This document shows, piece after piece, positions 45,234 to 54,187 of a stretch of 64,000 nt of DNA. Origin of the DNA: WVZH01 sp034430895. Lineage in GTDB: Bacteria; Chloroflexota; Anaerolineae; Anaerolineales; E44-bin32. Where the stretch lies: contig DAOUDW010000075.1 of NCBI GenBank assembly GCA_034430895.1, positions 1 through 64,000 on the forward strand. Direction: 5' to 3'. How positions within the stretch are numbered: position 1 is the stretch's first letter; each line of letters opens with the position of its first letter. The notes under the pieces were generated by a model. The model made no database searches and had not been told where the DNA came from. It saw only the letters and a list, made by a program, of their open reading frames with translations. The position numbers and the translations under genes are program-made.

Positions 45234-46265
45234 GTGACCGAAAAAGAAGATCGTATCGTTGCGCCAAACCGCAGGGGCGAGGATTCATACGAACCTTCCC
45301 TGCGTCCGCGCATGCTGAACGAGCTCATCAATCAAGAACGCGTGACGCAGAATCTCGCCATTCTCATCCAGGCCGCGAAAGGGCGCGGCGAATCACTGGA
45401 TCACGTACTTTTTTACGGTCCTCCTGGCCTGGGAAAAACCACGTTGGCCCACATTCTTGCCAACGAGATGGGCGTGAACATTAAAGTAACATCCGGGCCG
45501 GCGATCGAACGTGCCGGTGATCTCGCCGCCATCCTCACTAATCTGCAATCCAGCGACATCCTTTTCATCGATGAGATCCACCGCCTGGGGCGGGCAGTGG
45601 AGGAAATTCTTTACCCCGCCATGGAAGACTATGCCCTCGACATCACCATTGGCAAAGGACCCAGTGCTCGTTCGATCCGTCTCAAATTGCCCCGTTTTTC
45701 CGTCGTCGGCGCAACAACCCGACTGGCCTTACTCACTGCCCCATTGCGCGCCAGATTCGGTGCGGTACATCGATTGAATTTCTATAAAACCGAAGCAATG
45801 GAAGCCATCGTATCGCGCGGGGCGAAAGTGCTGGATGTGGAAATCGACTCCGGGGGCATAACGGAAATTGCCTGCCGTGCTCGCGGTACACCGCGCGTTG
45901 CGCTGCGTTTGTTGCGGCGTGTGCGGGATTTTGCCCAGGTTCGCAGCGATGGCCGCATAACCAGTGAGAACGCCAAAGAGGCGTTGAGACTGCTCGAAAT
46001 CGATGATGCCGGTCTGGACGACGCCGACCGGCGTGTGCTCACAACGATCATCGATAAATTCGACGGCGGACCCGTCGGCTTGCAGACGATCGCTGCTTCT
46101 ATCAGTGAAGAAGCTGATACGGTAATGGATGTCGTGGAACCTTACCTGCTGCAATTGGGGTTTATCGACCGCACACCCCAAGGCCGTGTGGCCACGCCAC
46201 GTGCATACGAGCATCTCAAACTCGCCCCTCCGAAAAAACAACAACCCCGCTTGCCCGAGATATAG
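45234..46265 (+). CDS. ruvB: Holliday junction branch-migration ATPase RuvB
   Basis: This AAA+ motor of 343 residues drives Holliday junction migration with RuvA. Walker A is GPPGLGKTT, Walker B is FIDEIHRLGRAVEE, sensor 1 is GATTRLALLTAPLRARFG, and a C-terminal winged helix follows (GLQTIAASISEEADTV). The start is GTG. ruvA and ruvC are not adjacent. The order ruvB, DUF2905, queA is common in bacteria. Confidence 0.97.
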   Translation: MTEKEDRIVAPNRRGEDSYEPSLRPRMLNELINQERVTQNLAILIQAAKGRGESLDHVLFYGPPGLGKTTLAHILANEMGVNIKVTSGPAIERAGDLAAILTNLQSSDILFIDEIHRLGRAVEEILYPAMEDYALDITIGKGPSARSIRLKLPRFSVVGATTRLALLTAPLRARFGAVHRLNFYKTEAMEAIVSRGAKVLDVEIDSGGITEIACRARGTPRVALRLLRRVRDFAQVRSDGRITSENAKEALRLLEIDDAGLDDADRRVLTTIIDKFDGGPVGLQTIAASISEEADTVMDVVEPYLLQLGFIDRTPQGRVATPRAYEHLKLAPPKKQQPRLPEI

Positions 46266-46271
46266 AATAGT

Positions 46272-46511
46272 ATGCTGCCAGACACGTCGACGTTCGCAAA
46301 GTGGTTTATCGTTGCAGGCCTGATCCTGCTTGGGATTGGGGGAATTTTATGGGTTCTCGGTCGCAGTGGCGTATCGATCGGCAATTTACCCGGTGACCTT
46401 CGCTTTCAATTCGGCAAGAACATCAGCTGCTTCATCCCATTGGTGAGTTCGATCATACTTAGCCTGATCCTGACTCTGCTTCTCAATCTCGTCCTGCGAC
46501 TATTCAAGTAA
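46272..46511 (+). CDS. DUF2905-family small membrane protein
   Basis: This 79-residue protein has two hydrophobic helices (about 9-30 and 52-76) separated by the conserved motif IGNLPGDLRFQFG. Family members are regularly found between ruvB and queA, as here. The function is unknown. It lies 6 nt after ruvB and 7 nt before queA. Confidence 0.9.
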   Translation: MLPDTSTFAKWFIVAGLILLGIGGILWVLGRSGVSIGNLPGDLRFQFGKNISCFIPLVSSIILSLILTLLLNLVLRLFK

Positions 46512-46518
46512 ACCGACC

Positions 46519-47541
46519 GTGCGTACTTCTGACTTCGATTACGAGCTGCCTTCCGATCGGATCGCGCAGCACCCGGCAGAACCACGAGATTCATCCCGTT
46601 TACTGGTCCTCAATCGCAGAAGTGGTGAAATCCAGAACCATATCTTTCGAGATCTCCCTCAATTCCTTACCCCAAACGACGTCATTGTATTAAACGAGAC
46701 TCGTGTCATCCCCGCGCGTCTGCACGGCAAGAAGCTTCCAGGGGGCGGTCACGTGGAGTTGTTGCTGCTCAAACGCCTCGCACCTCAAACGTGGGAAACC
46801 ATGGTCGGCGGGAAGGGGTTGCACTCGGGTCGTCGCATCGCCCTTCCCACAGGGATCGTCGCGGAAATCGAAGAAGAGCTTGGCGGGCCGCGGCGCAAAG
46901 TCCGCTTCTCACAACCCATCTCTCCGGCCCTCGAAGAAATCGGCGAGATGCCGCTGCCGCCGTACATCCACGAAAAATTGGAAAACCCAACTTCGTATCA
47001 AACAATCTTCGCACAGACTCCCGGCTCGGCAGCCGCGCCGACAGCCGGCTTGCATTTCACGCATGATCTACTGGATCGGATCCGGGCAAAAGGTGTGCGC
47101 ATCGCCAAGATCACATTGCACGTTGGCCTGGATACATTTGTGCCGGTTTCCGTAGAGGATCCCCAATCCCATCCCATCCATTCGGAGTGGTGTCAAATTT
47201 CCCAGAATGTCGTGAATGCCATTCATGAATGTAAGGAGCGCGGAGGCAGGTTGATTGCCGCGGGCACGACGAGTGTACGCGCCTTAGAAACCGCGGCAAG
47301 AGCGGCACAAGGAAACGAACTGATCAATAACTTCGAAGGCAATACGGATCTCTTCATCCTCCCCGGATTCGATTTTCAGATCGTCGACGTCATACTGACC
47401 AATTTTCATCTACCCCGATCGACGCTGCTCATGATGGTCAGTGCTTTCGCCGGGCGCGAGCAAATCCTGCGAACATACCAGATCGCCATCGAGGAAGGTT
47501 ATCGATTCTACTCATTCGGCGATGCTATGTTGATCCTTTGA
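46519..47541 (+). CDS. queA: S-adenosylmethionine:tRNA ribosyltransferase-isomerase
   Basis: This enzyme of queuosine synthesis transfers and isomerises the ribosyl group of AdoMet onto preQ1-tRNA. The N-terminal DFDYELPSDRIAQHP and the RIPARLHG-like VIPARLHGKK, LLLLKR, AAPTAGLHFT and LTNFHLPRSTLLMMVSAF segments match the family. The start is GTG at 46519, 7 nt after the DUF2905 gene. The length (340) is normal. Confidence 0.96.
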   Translation: MRTSDFDYELPSDRIAQHPAEPRDSSRLLVLNRRSGEIQNHIFRDLPQFLTPNDVIVLNETRVIPARLHGKKLPGGGHVELLLLKRLAPQTWETMVGGKGLHSGRRIALPTGIVAEIEEELGGPRRKVRFSQPISPALEEIGEMPLPPYIHEKLENPTSYQTIFAQTPGSAAAPTAGLHFTHDLLDRIRAKGVRIAKITLHVGLDTFVPVSVEDPQSHPIHSEWCQISQNVVNAIHECKERGGRLIAAGTTSVRALETAARAAQGNELINNFEGNTDLFILPGFDFQIVDVILTNFHLPRSTLLMMVSAFAGREQILRTYQIAIEEGYRFYSFGDAMLIL

Positions 47542-47632
47542 TTGACTCACCGTATTTCTTGTGGGATACTCATTATTGAGATTGAAACATTCAACTCCAC
47601 TTCGCTATCTCTGTATAGAGGAGGTGGTGCCC

Positions 47633-47686
47633 ATGAGTAAGAGTGGCAAACTTAACGCTGCGGCATCCCTCCTCTGTGATGAGTAA
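47633..47686 (+). CDS. Possible 17-residue leader peptide
   Basis: The reading frame starts at an ATG 7 nt after GAGGAGG and encodes MSKSGKLNAAASLLCDE. It spans the 5' arm and loop of the 12-bp hairpin. There is no run of a single amino acid as in classical attenuators. It could instead be a chance frame on a structured RNA. Confidence 0.4.
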   Translation: MSKSGKLNAAASLLCDE

Positions 47687-47704
47687 GGATGCCGCAGCCA
47701 TCGA

Positions 47705-47733
47705 GAGGGCCGTCCAATAGGACGGCTCTTTCA
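47705..47733 (+). terminator. Terminator-like hairpin in the leader
   Basis: A stem GCCGTCC/GGACGGC (47709-47715 with 47720-47726, loop AATA) extends with G-U and A-U pairs to about 11 bp and is followed by CTTTC. The U-tract is short. It lies 20 nt before the AIR-synthase ATG. Confidence 0.5.
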
Positions 47734-47752
47734 CTATGGAAGAATATACAGT

Positions 47753-48757
47753 ATGACTAAATTTCCCGTTGGAAAACTCCCGCCGCAGGTGTTATCCAAG
47801 CTGTTGGAACAACACGCACCTTCGGATCCACGTGTACTTCTGGGGCCAGGAATCGGTCTCGATTGCGCGGTGATCGAGTACGGCGACCGCGCCCTGGTGT
47901 TGAAATCCGATCCGATCACCTTCACCGCAGAAAATATCGGCTGGTACGCCGTTCACGTCAATGCAAACGACATCGCTACGACAGGCGCTCATCCAAAGTG
48001 GTTCCTTGCCACGTTACTCCTTCCCGAAGATCGCTTCGATGAAATCCAGATCGCTGAGATCCTGGAACAAATCGAGGCGGCCTGCCAGAGTGTCGGCGCG
48101 ACTCTCGTGGGCGGCCATACGGAAATCACAACTGGGATCGATCGATGCATCGTTGTTGGCACCATGGTTGGCGAAGTCGATCGAGATTCGTTGATCACAC
48201 CGCAGGGCGCATGCCCGGGAGATGTGCTCTTGCTCACCAAAGGGATTCCCATCGAAGCCACCAGCATCCTCGCCAGCGACTTCGCTGATGAGTTGGGATC
48301 ACTGCCGGCCGATCTTCTCAATCGAGCTAGGAAATTTCTCTATTACCCCGGCATCAGCGTCGTTCCTGAAGCACTAGCCGCTGCGGGCATTGGAGGTGTA
48401 AACGCGATGCACGATCCCACCGAGGGTGGATTTTCTGCTGGCGTGTGGGAACTTGCTGCTGCGGCGAAGGTGGGAATCGAACTAGAGAAGGAAAGTATCC
48501 ACATTCCCCCAGAAGCGCTATCAATCTGTAATGAAATGGATGTAAATCCGCTGGAAGCAATTGCCTCCGGAGCTCTCTTACTCGCCGTTCAACCCGAAGC
48601 GACGGACGACGTACTCAGGGCCATCGAGACGATTGGTGTAGCTGCTTTCGTGATCGGCCGTGTCGTCGAAGGCGAGGGCGTGGCTATGCGCACTGGCGGT
48701 AAACGAACCACCCTGCCCTGGCCTGCACGCGACGCGCTCACTCGATTGTTCGAATGA
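47753..48757 (+). CDS. AIR-synthase-related protein (HypE/ThiL/SelD superfamily)
   Basis: This 334-residue protein has the PurM-like two-domain fold. The N-terminal segment GPGIGLDCAVIEYG and VNANDIATTGAHPKWF and the conserved LVGGHTEIT and MHDPTEGG match HypE-like AIR-synthase proteins. These enzymes form or use ATP-activated phosphate compounds. No hydrogenase maturation genes (hypABCDF) and no selenium genes are nearby, and the C-terminal cysteine motif of HypE is not present (the chain ends DALTRLFE), so HypE function is unlikely. The biological role is open. It is preceded by a structured leader. Confidence 0.85.
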   Translation: MTKFPVGKLPPQVLSKLLEQHAPSDPRVLLGPGIGLDCAVIEYGDRALVLKSDPITFTAENIGWYAVHVNANDIATTGAHPKWFLATLLLPEDRFDEIQIAEILEQIEAACQSVGATLVGGHTEITTGIDRCIVVGTMVGEVDRDSLITPQGACPGDVLLLTKGIPIEATSILASDFADELGSLPADLLNRARKFLYYPGISVVPEALAAAGIGGVNAMHDPTEGGFSAGVWELAAAAKVGIELEKESIHIPPEALSICNEMDVNPLEAIASGALLLAVQPEATDDVLRAIETIGVAAFVIGRVVEGEGVAMRTGGKRTTLPWPARDALTRLFE

Positions 48758-48900
48758 GGTTGTCAATAAAAACGCCCACGTCATTGTGAGCGTCCTTGCC
48801 CTGCGAAAAGCAACTCACTTACTACCGCAAGCGATCTCTGCCTTCCATCCTCTCTTGTGCGTCTACTCAACGTATTCGCAGATCATATGTATTCATCCGA

Positions 48901-49275
48901 TCAAGTTTCGGAGGCGAGCCAATCACGCACCTTGGTGACCAGTTCTTCATGATTCATGGTTTTGCCCAGGAATTCATTCGCACCCGCATCGACTGCTTTT
49001 TGACGTATCTCCTCACCCACTGCAGCAGAATATAACAGGATGGGAACATCACGCATGTCAGGGTCCTGACGCAACTGCCTGCAAACTTCCAAACCATCAA
49101 TGCCCGGCATCATCACGTCTACCAACAACACATCGGGATGGGTCTCCTTGGCAATGCGTATCGCATCCTTCCCATTTGCTGCAGTTACGACCTCAAAATC
49201 GTTGCGTTGAAAGATATAGTCAAGGAAAAAGAGCAATTCAGTTGTATCGTCAACAATCAATATTTTACTGGTCAT
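48901..49275 (-). CDS. Single-domain response regulator at the end of the exosortase operon
   Basis: This 124-residue receiver has DD in IVDDTTE, phosphoacceptor in LVDVMMPGIDG, Ser in LLYSAAV and Lys in LGKTMN, so it should be active. Its start overlaps the end of the PTPS-related membrane protein gene by 11 nt, which implies coupled translation. A receiver at the end of a sorting/glycosyltransferase operon is unusual. No kinase is adjacent. Confidence 0.9.
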   Translation of the reverse strand: MTSKILIVDDTTELLFFLDYIFQRNDFEVVTAANGKDAIRIAKETHPDVLLVDVMMPGIDGLEVCRQLRQDPDMRDVPILLYSAAVGEEIRQKAVDAGANEFLGKTMNHEELVTKVRDWLASET

Positions 49276-52213
49276 CTACCGCCTCCCAAGTTGGGGGAAA
49301 TTCCAATCGCAATGCGTCGCCTGAATCTCCAAAGAAATCTCCTTGCTTGAAACCCCACTTCTCGTGAACCGTCTGCGGATCGTAATCATTTTCGTGCAGC
49401 CAGTCCGATAACTTCCGCCCCCGTTCATCCTCGGAGGGTTCTTCACCAGGCTGAAAGCCTTCGTCATCCATACGCAGCCCACAAATCGGACAATCAACCG
49501 TCTGGAAAGGATAGGTGATTGGCGTGGGTGGCCCGAGACGGGCAAACAGAAAACCACAAGTCGCACAGGGCGCATATTTCCCGATTTCATCTTCTTTCGA
49601 AGATCTCGTCTCTTCGTCTACAGGTACGAAGATACGCCTTTCGATCACACCACCCGCCACTAATCCAATTACACCGAGAACGCTGATGAACAAACCCAGG
49701 ATCGGCCATATCGTGCCGAATGCTTGATATTGAATACGGATTTCGTGCTCGCCTCGCGGCAAGGAAAGCTGGATGAGATTCTCGTACACCGCCAACGGGA
49801 TCTCTTCTCCATCGATGCTTGCACGCCAGCGGGGTGAATAGGTGTAGGAAAGCAGCACCTGGTGAAGTGATTCATCCAATTTGGTTTCAAAAGATAGACT
49901 CCTGCCGTGTGCCTCGAAATCCGAATAGTTTACCGGTTCTAATAACACCTCCTGGTTGATCGCAAGCTCCTCCAGCGTTAGATCCCGAATCGCCGAGACA
50001 ATCTCCTCATTTCCTTGAAGCTGCGCATAATACAACAGGTTCAAACCAATATACCAGGCCCGTCCGCCACCGACATCTTTGTACCCAAGGATAGGGTACC
50101 ACTCGTCACCAAATTCCACCTCGCCATAAACAGCATCGAGACCCTGATAGACAGCGCCGGACCATCCCTCTGGCGCCACAACGTCCAGGGGCAAGGCGAC
50201 CGGAAAATCACCTAGCTCGTCGGCCCAACGAACCCGCATCGTCACCGGAAAGGAGAGACGCAGCACGTTCACCCCAAGCAAATCCAGAGTCCGGCCAAAT
50301 ACTTCCTCCATGCCGCTTAACTCCAGGATTAGCCGACCTCCCTCTTCAAGATATTCCGTTAAAAAATCTTCGTCCTGGTTGATTGCACTCGTTGAGTGCT
50401 CGAAGCGATACAAGCCGATCGCAGCATAATCCTGCATCTCATCCGGTGAAAGATGCGAGAGAGAAACCTCCCGTGCCTCTTCGGCAAAAGGATAAGTCAT
50501 AAGAAACGGAGGCAGCCGATCGCCAAGCAGTAACATGCGTTGGTCCGGTATACGCTGCAGCGTGCCACCAGGTTTGGGATTAATCCAGATTTCGTAATTT
50601 CCTTTCACCTGCTGAAGTTCAAAACCGATGTCTTCCAGGCTGGTACGGGCAAATTCGACACCCCTCTGCTCACCACCAACGACGGCCACACCTACGTTCC
50701 ACATCGAAAGAATATGCTGCAGGTAATCCGGGCTCCATTCGGTGGCGCTAAGCACACGCCGCAAAGCCCTGTGATGCGGCGTATTTTCCAATGCCCAACC
50801 ATTAATCAAACTCTCATCCTGACCCGCAAAATACACCTCCAAAGCATTCGGCTCGGGATAGGTCAGTAATGCAATCCGGCAATCCGGTTGATATCCCGGG
50901 CAATCGATTTCAGATAGAATCGCTTGATCCATGGGATAGGGATGATTGGCAATCAACCCCCAACCAGGGAAGAGATCGATGAAAACGGCGCCCAGGATCA
51001 CGAGTATTCGTGCCCAGCGGGCACGATTTCCAATGGGCACTAAGCCGGATGCCCCCATGGCCAATGCAAAGGTTGCGAAATTCAGAAATCGCTCCGGCAG
51101 TAATTGCGAACTCAATGGTAATAAATTAAATAGCACGCCTTTCGGTCCCAAAGACAACCATATGGCGATGATACCGGCGAAAACCCAGGCGCTGCGGCTT
51201 TTATCGGGTCTTGCTGTGGCAGCCAGGAGAGCCATAATAATCACGCCAAATCCAAAGAGAATCTTACCGTCGTTGATGTCTGCCATGGGAAGAATGGCAC
51301 CGATCGAGGTGGAAAACAGTGTGACCTTTTCCTGTGGGAGGTAAGGAACCTGCGGGATTTCCCCGCGACCATATGCGGGCAGGATCCAGACTGCAACCAG
51401 AAGCACGCCAACGACCACACCCGCCAGCCACCACGCCCCCCAATTCAAGGGGATATCCGCATCGATAAACAACCGCAGTAAGATGTAAATCATGAAACCG
51501 ATGGCGAAGATAAGCGCCTGCTGTGGATGGGCGAGGATCGCCCAAGACCAGCATAACGCCAATAAAATCACACTGGGCATCTTCGGACGAGATCGATCCA
51601 ATAGCCGTTGTGTAAAAAGCAGGATCGGAGGCAAAGCGAGGGCTGCCAACAAACGCGGATAGTTGCCCTCGAAGAAAAGGGTTCGCAGTTGATACGGTGC
51701 CCACATCGCCAGGATCGTTGCCAGTGCGGCTGGCCACGGTCCACTCGTTTGATGCAACGAGAGATAACACAACAGCGCAAAGGTCAACATGACCAAGGTG
51801 GCAAAGAGTTTGTGGATCAAAGCCGGATCGCGCAGCAGATAGGCGATGGGGGTCAAGATCAGCGTCGTAAGCGGGGGATAATACGTACGGAAGGCATCTC
51901 CCATGTACCAGGTAGGCATCCAGCTTGTCGAGAAATAGGCGCGCAACCCCTCCTCACGAATCTGGCCAGCGAGGTATTCCGCTTTGGCGATGTGTCCCCA
52001 GGCATCGGTTCCGATGGGATATCCTTTCGACCACACGCCGATCAATAACATGAATAAGGCCAGCGCTACGAGCGTCGCTGGCCCGGAATGTTTATTCCTG
52101 ATTCGGTTCCAGTTTATTCTGCCCAGATATCCACGAGGCCACCCAACCAGGCGACGGAACGCTTCAACTCCTGCAGCCGAATAGTCTCTAACCAATCCCC
52201 TTGCGTTGTCCAT
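49265..52213 (-). CDS. Large membrane protein, 6-pyruvoyl-tetrahydropterin synthase-related family
   Basis: This 982-residue protein has about a dozen hydrophobic helices in its first about 430 residues, with glycosyltransferase-C-like features (ILAHPQQAL, WILPAYGRGE). A large extracytoplasmic region (about 440-840) follows, then one more membrane helix (about 855-875) and a cytosolic zinc ribbon (CATCGFLF and CPICGLRM). It matches the membrane protein family named after a PTPS-related domain, known beside XrtG exosortases. The N-terminal frame overlaps the glycosyltransferase gene by 100 nt, so the true start may be slightly downstream. Confidence 0.8.
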   Translation of the reverse strand: MDNARGLVRDYSAAGVEAFRRLVGWPRGYLGRINWNRIRNKHSGPATLVALALFMLLIGVWSKGYPIGTDAWGHIAKAEYLAGQIREEGLRAYFSTSWMPTWYMGDAFRTYYPPLTTLILTPIAYLLRDPALIHKLFATLVMLTFALLCYLSLHQTSGPWPAALATILAMWAPYQLRTLFFEGNYPRLLAALALPPILLFTQRLLDRSRPKMPSVILLALCWSWAILAHPQQALIFAIGFMIYILLRLFIDADIPLNWGAWWLAGVVVGVLLVAVWILPAYGRGEIPQVPYLPQEKVTLFSTSIGAILPMADINDGKILFGFGVIIMALLAATARPDKSRSAWVFAGIIAIWLSLGPKGVLFNLLPLSSQLLPERFLNFATFALAMGASGLVPIGNRARWARILVILGAVFIDLFPGWGLIANHPYPMDQAILSEIDCPGYQPDCRIALLTYPEPNALEVYFAGQDESLINGWALENTPHHRALRRVLSATEWSPDYLQHILSMWNVGVAVVGGEQRGVEFARTSLEDIGFELQQVKGNYEIWINPKPGGTLQRIPDQRMLLLGDRLPPFLMTYPFAEEAREVSLSHLSPDEMQDYAAIGLYRFEHSTSAINQDEDFLTEYLEEGGRLILELSGMEEVFGRTLDLLGVNVLRLSFPVTMRVRWADELGDFPVALPLDVVAPEGWSGAVYQGLDAVYGEVEFGDEWYPILGYKDVGGGRAWYIGLNLLYYAQLQGNEEIVSAIRDLTLEELAINQEVLLEPVNYSDFEAHGRSLSFETKLDESLHQVLLSYTYSPRWRASIDGEEIPLAVYENLIQLSLPRGEHEIRIQYQAFGTIWPILGLFISVLGVIGLVAGGVIERRIFVPVDEETRSSKEDEIGKYAPCATCGFLFARLGPPTPITYPFQTVDCPICGLRMDDEGFQPGEEPSEDERGRKLSDWLHENDYDPQTVHEKWGFKQGDFFGDSGDALRLEFPPTWEAVDDQ

Positions 52214-53565
52214 CTCGGTTCTTCACTCAAAACCTTCAATATTCCACTCAGACGGAAAAAGTACACAATTGCCCGATAGAGAGCCAGTAATGGCAAATAC
52301 AACGCCGATTTCCGCAGCAGACGACGCTCGCTGCGTGCGCAAACTGGCCAGGCAACCGACATCTGCAATGCATCGGTTACAACGTACAGTGTATACATTA
52401 AAGCCGCCGCTTGCGCAATCACGGAGGGTGCATAGCCGAAGAACGGGAACATGGGCAGCAGAAATGCCCAGATCAAACGCAGCAGCGCCAGGGCATGGTC
52501 GTTCTGCAGCCGACGCGGCATCGTCCAACTCCAAAATCGGCTTCGTTTCCCCAGCAAGTCGGAGTTCACGGCCATAACTTCGATTTCACCGCGCTGCCAA
52601 CGCACCCGCTGGGAGTACAACTCCCGCCAGTTGATTACCGGAGCCAGGTGAATCCGCACCTGCGGCAGATACCCAACGCGCTCCTTGGCACGCTGCAAGG
52701 TAAGTGTAGCATCCGTATCTTCGGACACCGTTCGACCACGGTAACCTTTCATTCGCTGGATGACTTCCCGACGGAAGATCGCGCAAGCACCCGATAACGT
52801 GAAAAGCTCCTCGCGCACCGCTTCAGCATGCCTTCCGATACGGAAAGCTTGCAAGTATTCAAAAAATTGTACCGAAGCCAGGAATTTCTGGTTAAAGGTC
52901 AACGCTTTCAAGATCGGCAGATCATCTTCATCCAACGAGACATGGCCCTTATCGTTGGCTTCAACGAGCAGATTGGGATCGATGATCAAGTGCGCCGTAG
53001 CTGCCTGCAAACTGGGATCAACTTTAAAAGCCGCTACAGCCTGCTCGATGGCCTCCGGTTCAAGAACGACATCCGAATCCACGGCGAAGATCAATTCACC
53101 CCGGCAGCGCTCGAAGCCCTGGTTTACGGCTGTCGGTTTTCCTTTATGCGCGCCTTGCACGAGCGTCATCACGCCGCCGAATTCGCGCGCCGGGATGATG
53201 CGGTTATTCAGGCGAATATGCCCGTTCCAGTGCGCCGTCCCGTTGATGTGTCCATTGACTACTTCTTCGGTGCGATCTGTGGAACCATCATTGATCACAA
53301 TGATCTCGATGAGATGATGCGGATAGGTCTGCGCTTTGAGACTGGTAATACAGCGATCGATATTCAACTGCTCGTTGTACGCCGGAATGATCACCGATAC
53401 TTTGGGCAGGTTGCGTCTTGGGAGTGGTGGATACATCTTCGCCATACGTCGATGACGCCAAACCAGGAAAGCATCGTTGAGCGATTTGAAAACGTCGATG
53501 CAGAGTGGGATGAGGATCCAAACACCCCAGAAAATGAGAAAGTGCTGCCAACCCATGTTTGTCAT
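52114..53565 (-). CDS. Family 2 glycosyltransferase (cellulose synthase-like)
   Basis: This processive-type membrane glycosyltransferase of 483 residues has an N-terminal membrane helix (about 8-28), nucleotide-sugar binding at VIIPAYNEQLNID and INDGSTDRTEEVV, metal-binding VDSDV, acceptor-side SEDTDAT and the QxxRW motif as QRVRWQRGE. C-terminal membrane helices follow. It resembles the glycosyltransferase found next to XrtG exosortases. It ends within the next gene and begins 20 nt after the exosortase gene, so it belongs to the same operon. Confidence 0.9.
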   Translation of the reverse strand: MTNMGWQHFLIFWGVWILIPLCIDVFKSLNDAFLVWRHRRMAKMYPPLPRRNLPKVSVIIPAYNEQLNIDRCITSLKAQTYPHHLIEIIVINDGSTDRTEEVVNGHINGTAHWNGHIRLNNRIIPAREFGGVMTLVQGAHKGKPTAVNQGFERCRGELIFAVDSDVVLEPEAIEQAVAAFKVDPSLQAATAHLIIDPNLLVEANDKGHVSLDEDDLPILKALTFNQKFLASVQFFEYLQAFRIGRHAEAVREELFTLSGACAIFRREVIQRMKGYRGRTVSEDTDATLTLQRAKERVGYLPQVRIHLAPVINWRELYSQRVRWQRGEIEVMAVNSDLLGKRSRFWSWTMPRRLQNDHALALLRLIWAFLLPMFPFFGYAPSVIAQAAALMYTLYVVTDALQMSVAWPVCARSERRLLRKSALYLPLLALYRAIVYFFRLSGILKVLSEEPRWTTQGDWLETIRLQELKRSVAWLGGLVDIWAE

Positions 53566-53584
53566 TGTTTAGTCTCCGGCCGTC

Positions 53585-54187
53585 TCACTGGACTGCACGG
53601 CCACTGACCTCCAAATCTCTGCGTACGAACCGGATCGTCGGCAAAGTCATCATGCGCCAATATACAAACACGATTCCTACGAAAAAAACCATCCTTCCTA
53701 CGACCGCATGCGCCCAGGGTACGGCGGGCTTTCCCAGCGTCGTGACCATGGCGATGATCACGGAAAGGCGAATGAGATTGATCAGCACGGTCGCTGCCAA
53801 TCCTCCCAGCAAACGCCGCAAACGCTCCGCGGCGGGAAAGCGCGGGTAAAAAAGAAGCAATCCAGCAAAAACCGAAAGTTCGATTAACGTCGAACATTCG
53901 ATACCGATTTCCAGAACGGACCAGCCCGTGGGATCCGGCACGACCAATTCAGCGCCGTCCAGCGTGGAAAGACCCAATCCAAACCAACCCCACACGGTTT
54001 CGAGCAAACTCGCCTGAACCGTACCCAACGGTTCGTTCCAGCCACCTACCCAGCCGGCCATGATCAATAATGCAGCCAAACCAAACGCACCCCATAAATA
54101 CCCCAAAAGGCCATGCCGCCTTCGACGCAGGGCAAGGAGACCAACAATGTAGACTGCCAGGGCCAGCGACATGAGGGGATAATTCAT
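53585..54187 (-). CDS. Exosortase family protein (XrtG-like)
   Basis: This 200-residue integral membrane protein has about six helices. The exosortase catalytic residues are visible: Cys98 in GIECSTLIELSVFAG, Arg140 in NLIRLSVI and His160 in PWAHAVVGR. Exosortases recognise a C-terminal sorting signal of a motif, a membrane helix and basic residues, cleave it and help attach the protein to the envelope. The gene overlaps the upstream candidate substrate gene by 4 nt (ATGA). The glycosyltransferase and PTPS-related neighbours point to the XrtG subtype. Confidence 0.88.
   Translation of the reverse strand: MNYPLMSLALAVYIVGLLALRRRRHGLLGYLWGAFGLAALLIMAGWVGGWNEPLGTVQASLLETVWGWFGLGLSTLDGAELVVPDPTGWSVLEIGIECSTLIELSVFAGLLLFYPRFPAAERLRRLLGGLAATVLINLIRLSVIIAMVTTLGKPAVPWAHAVVGRMVFFVGIVFVYWRMMTLPTIRFVRRDLEVSGRAVQ

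Larger units (their letters stand above)
47612..47735 (+). promoter_or_regulatory. Attenuator-like leader before the AIR-synthase gene
   Basis: The leader contains a strong ribosome binding site (GAGGAGG, near 47619-47625), a 17-codon ORF (47633-47686) and a 13-codon ORF (47679-47720). A perfect 12-bp hairpin (47657-47668 with 47687-47698, 18-nt loop) is followed by a terminator-like hairpin (47705-47730). The two ORFs overlap by 8 nt and both begin ATGAGTAAG. Ribosomes on the first ORF would melt the 12-bp hairpin. This layout fits translation-coupled attenuation. Confidence 0.55.

Noticed and set aside
47612..47735. T-box riboswitch upstream of the AIR-synthase gene
   Set aside because: GAGGTGGTGCCC resembles the T-box core only loosely, no specifier loop is seen, and the downstream gene is not an amino-acid or tRNA synthetase gene.
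52828..53607. Plus-strand frame of 259 codons opposite the glycosyltransferase gene
   Set aside because: The minus-strand gene has clear catalytic motifs; the antisense frame has none.
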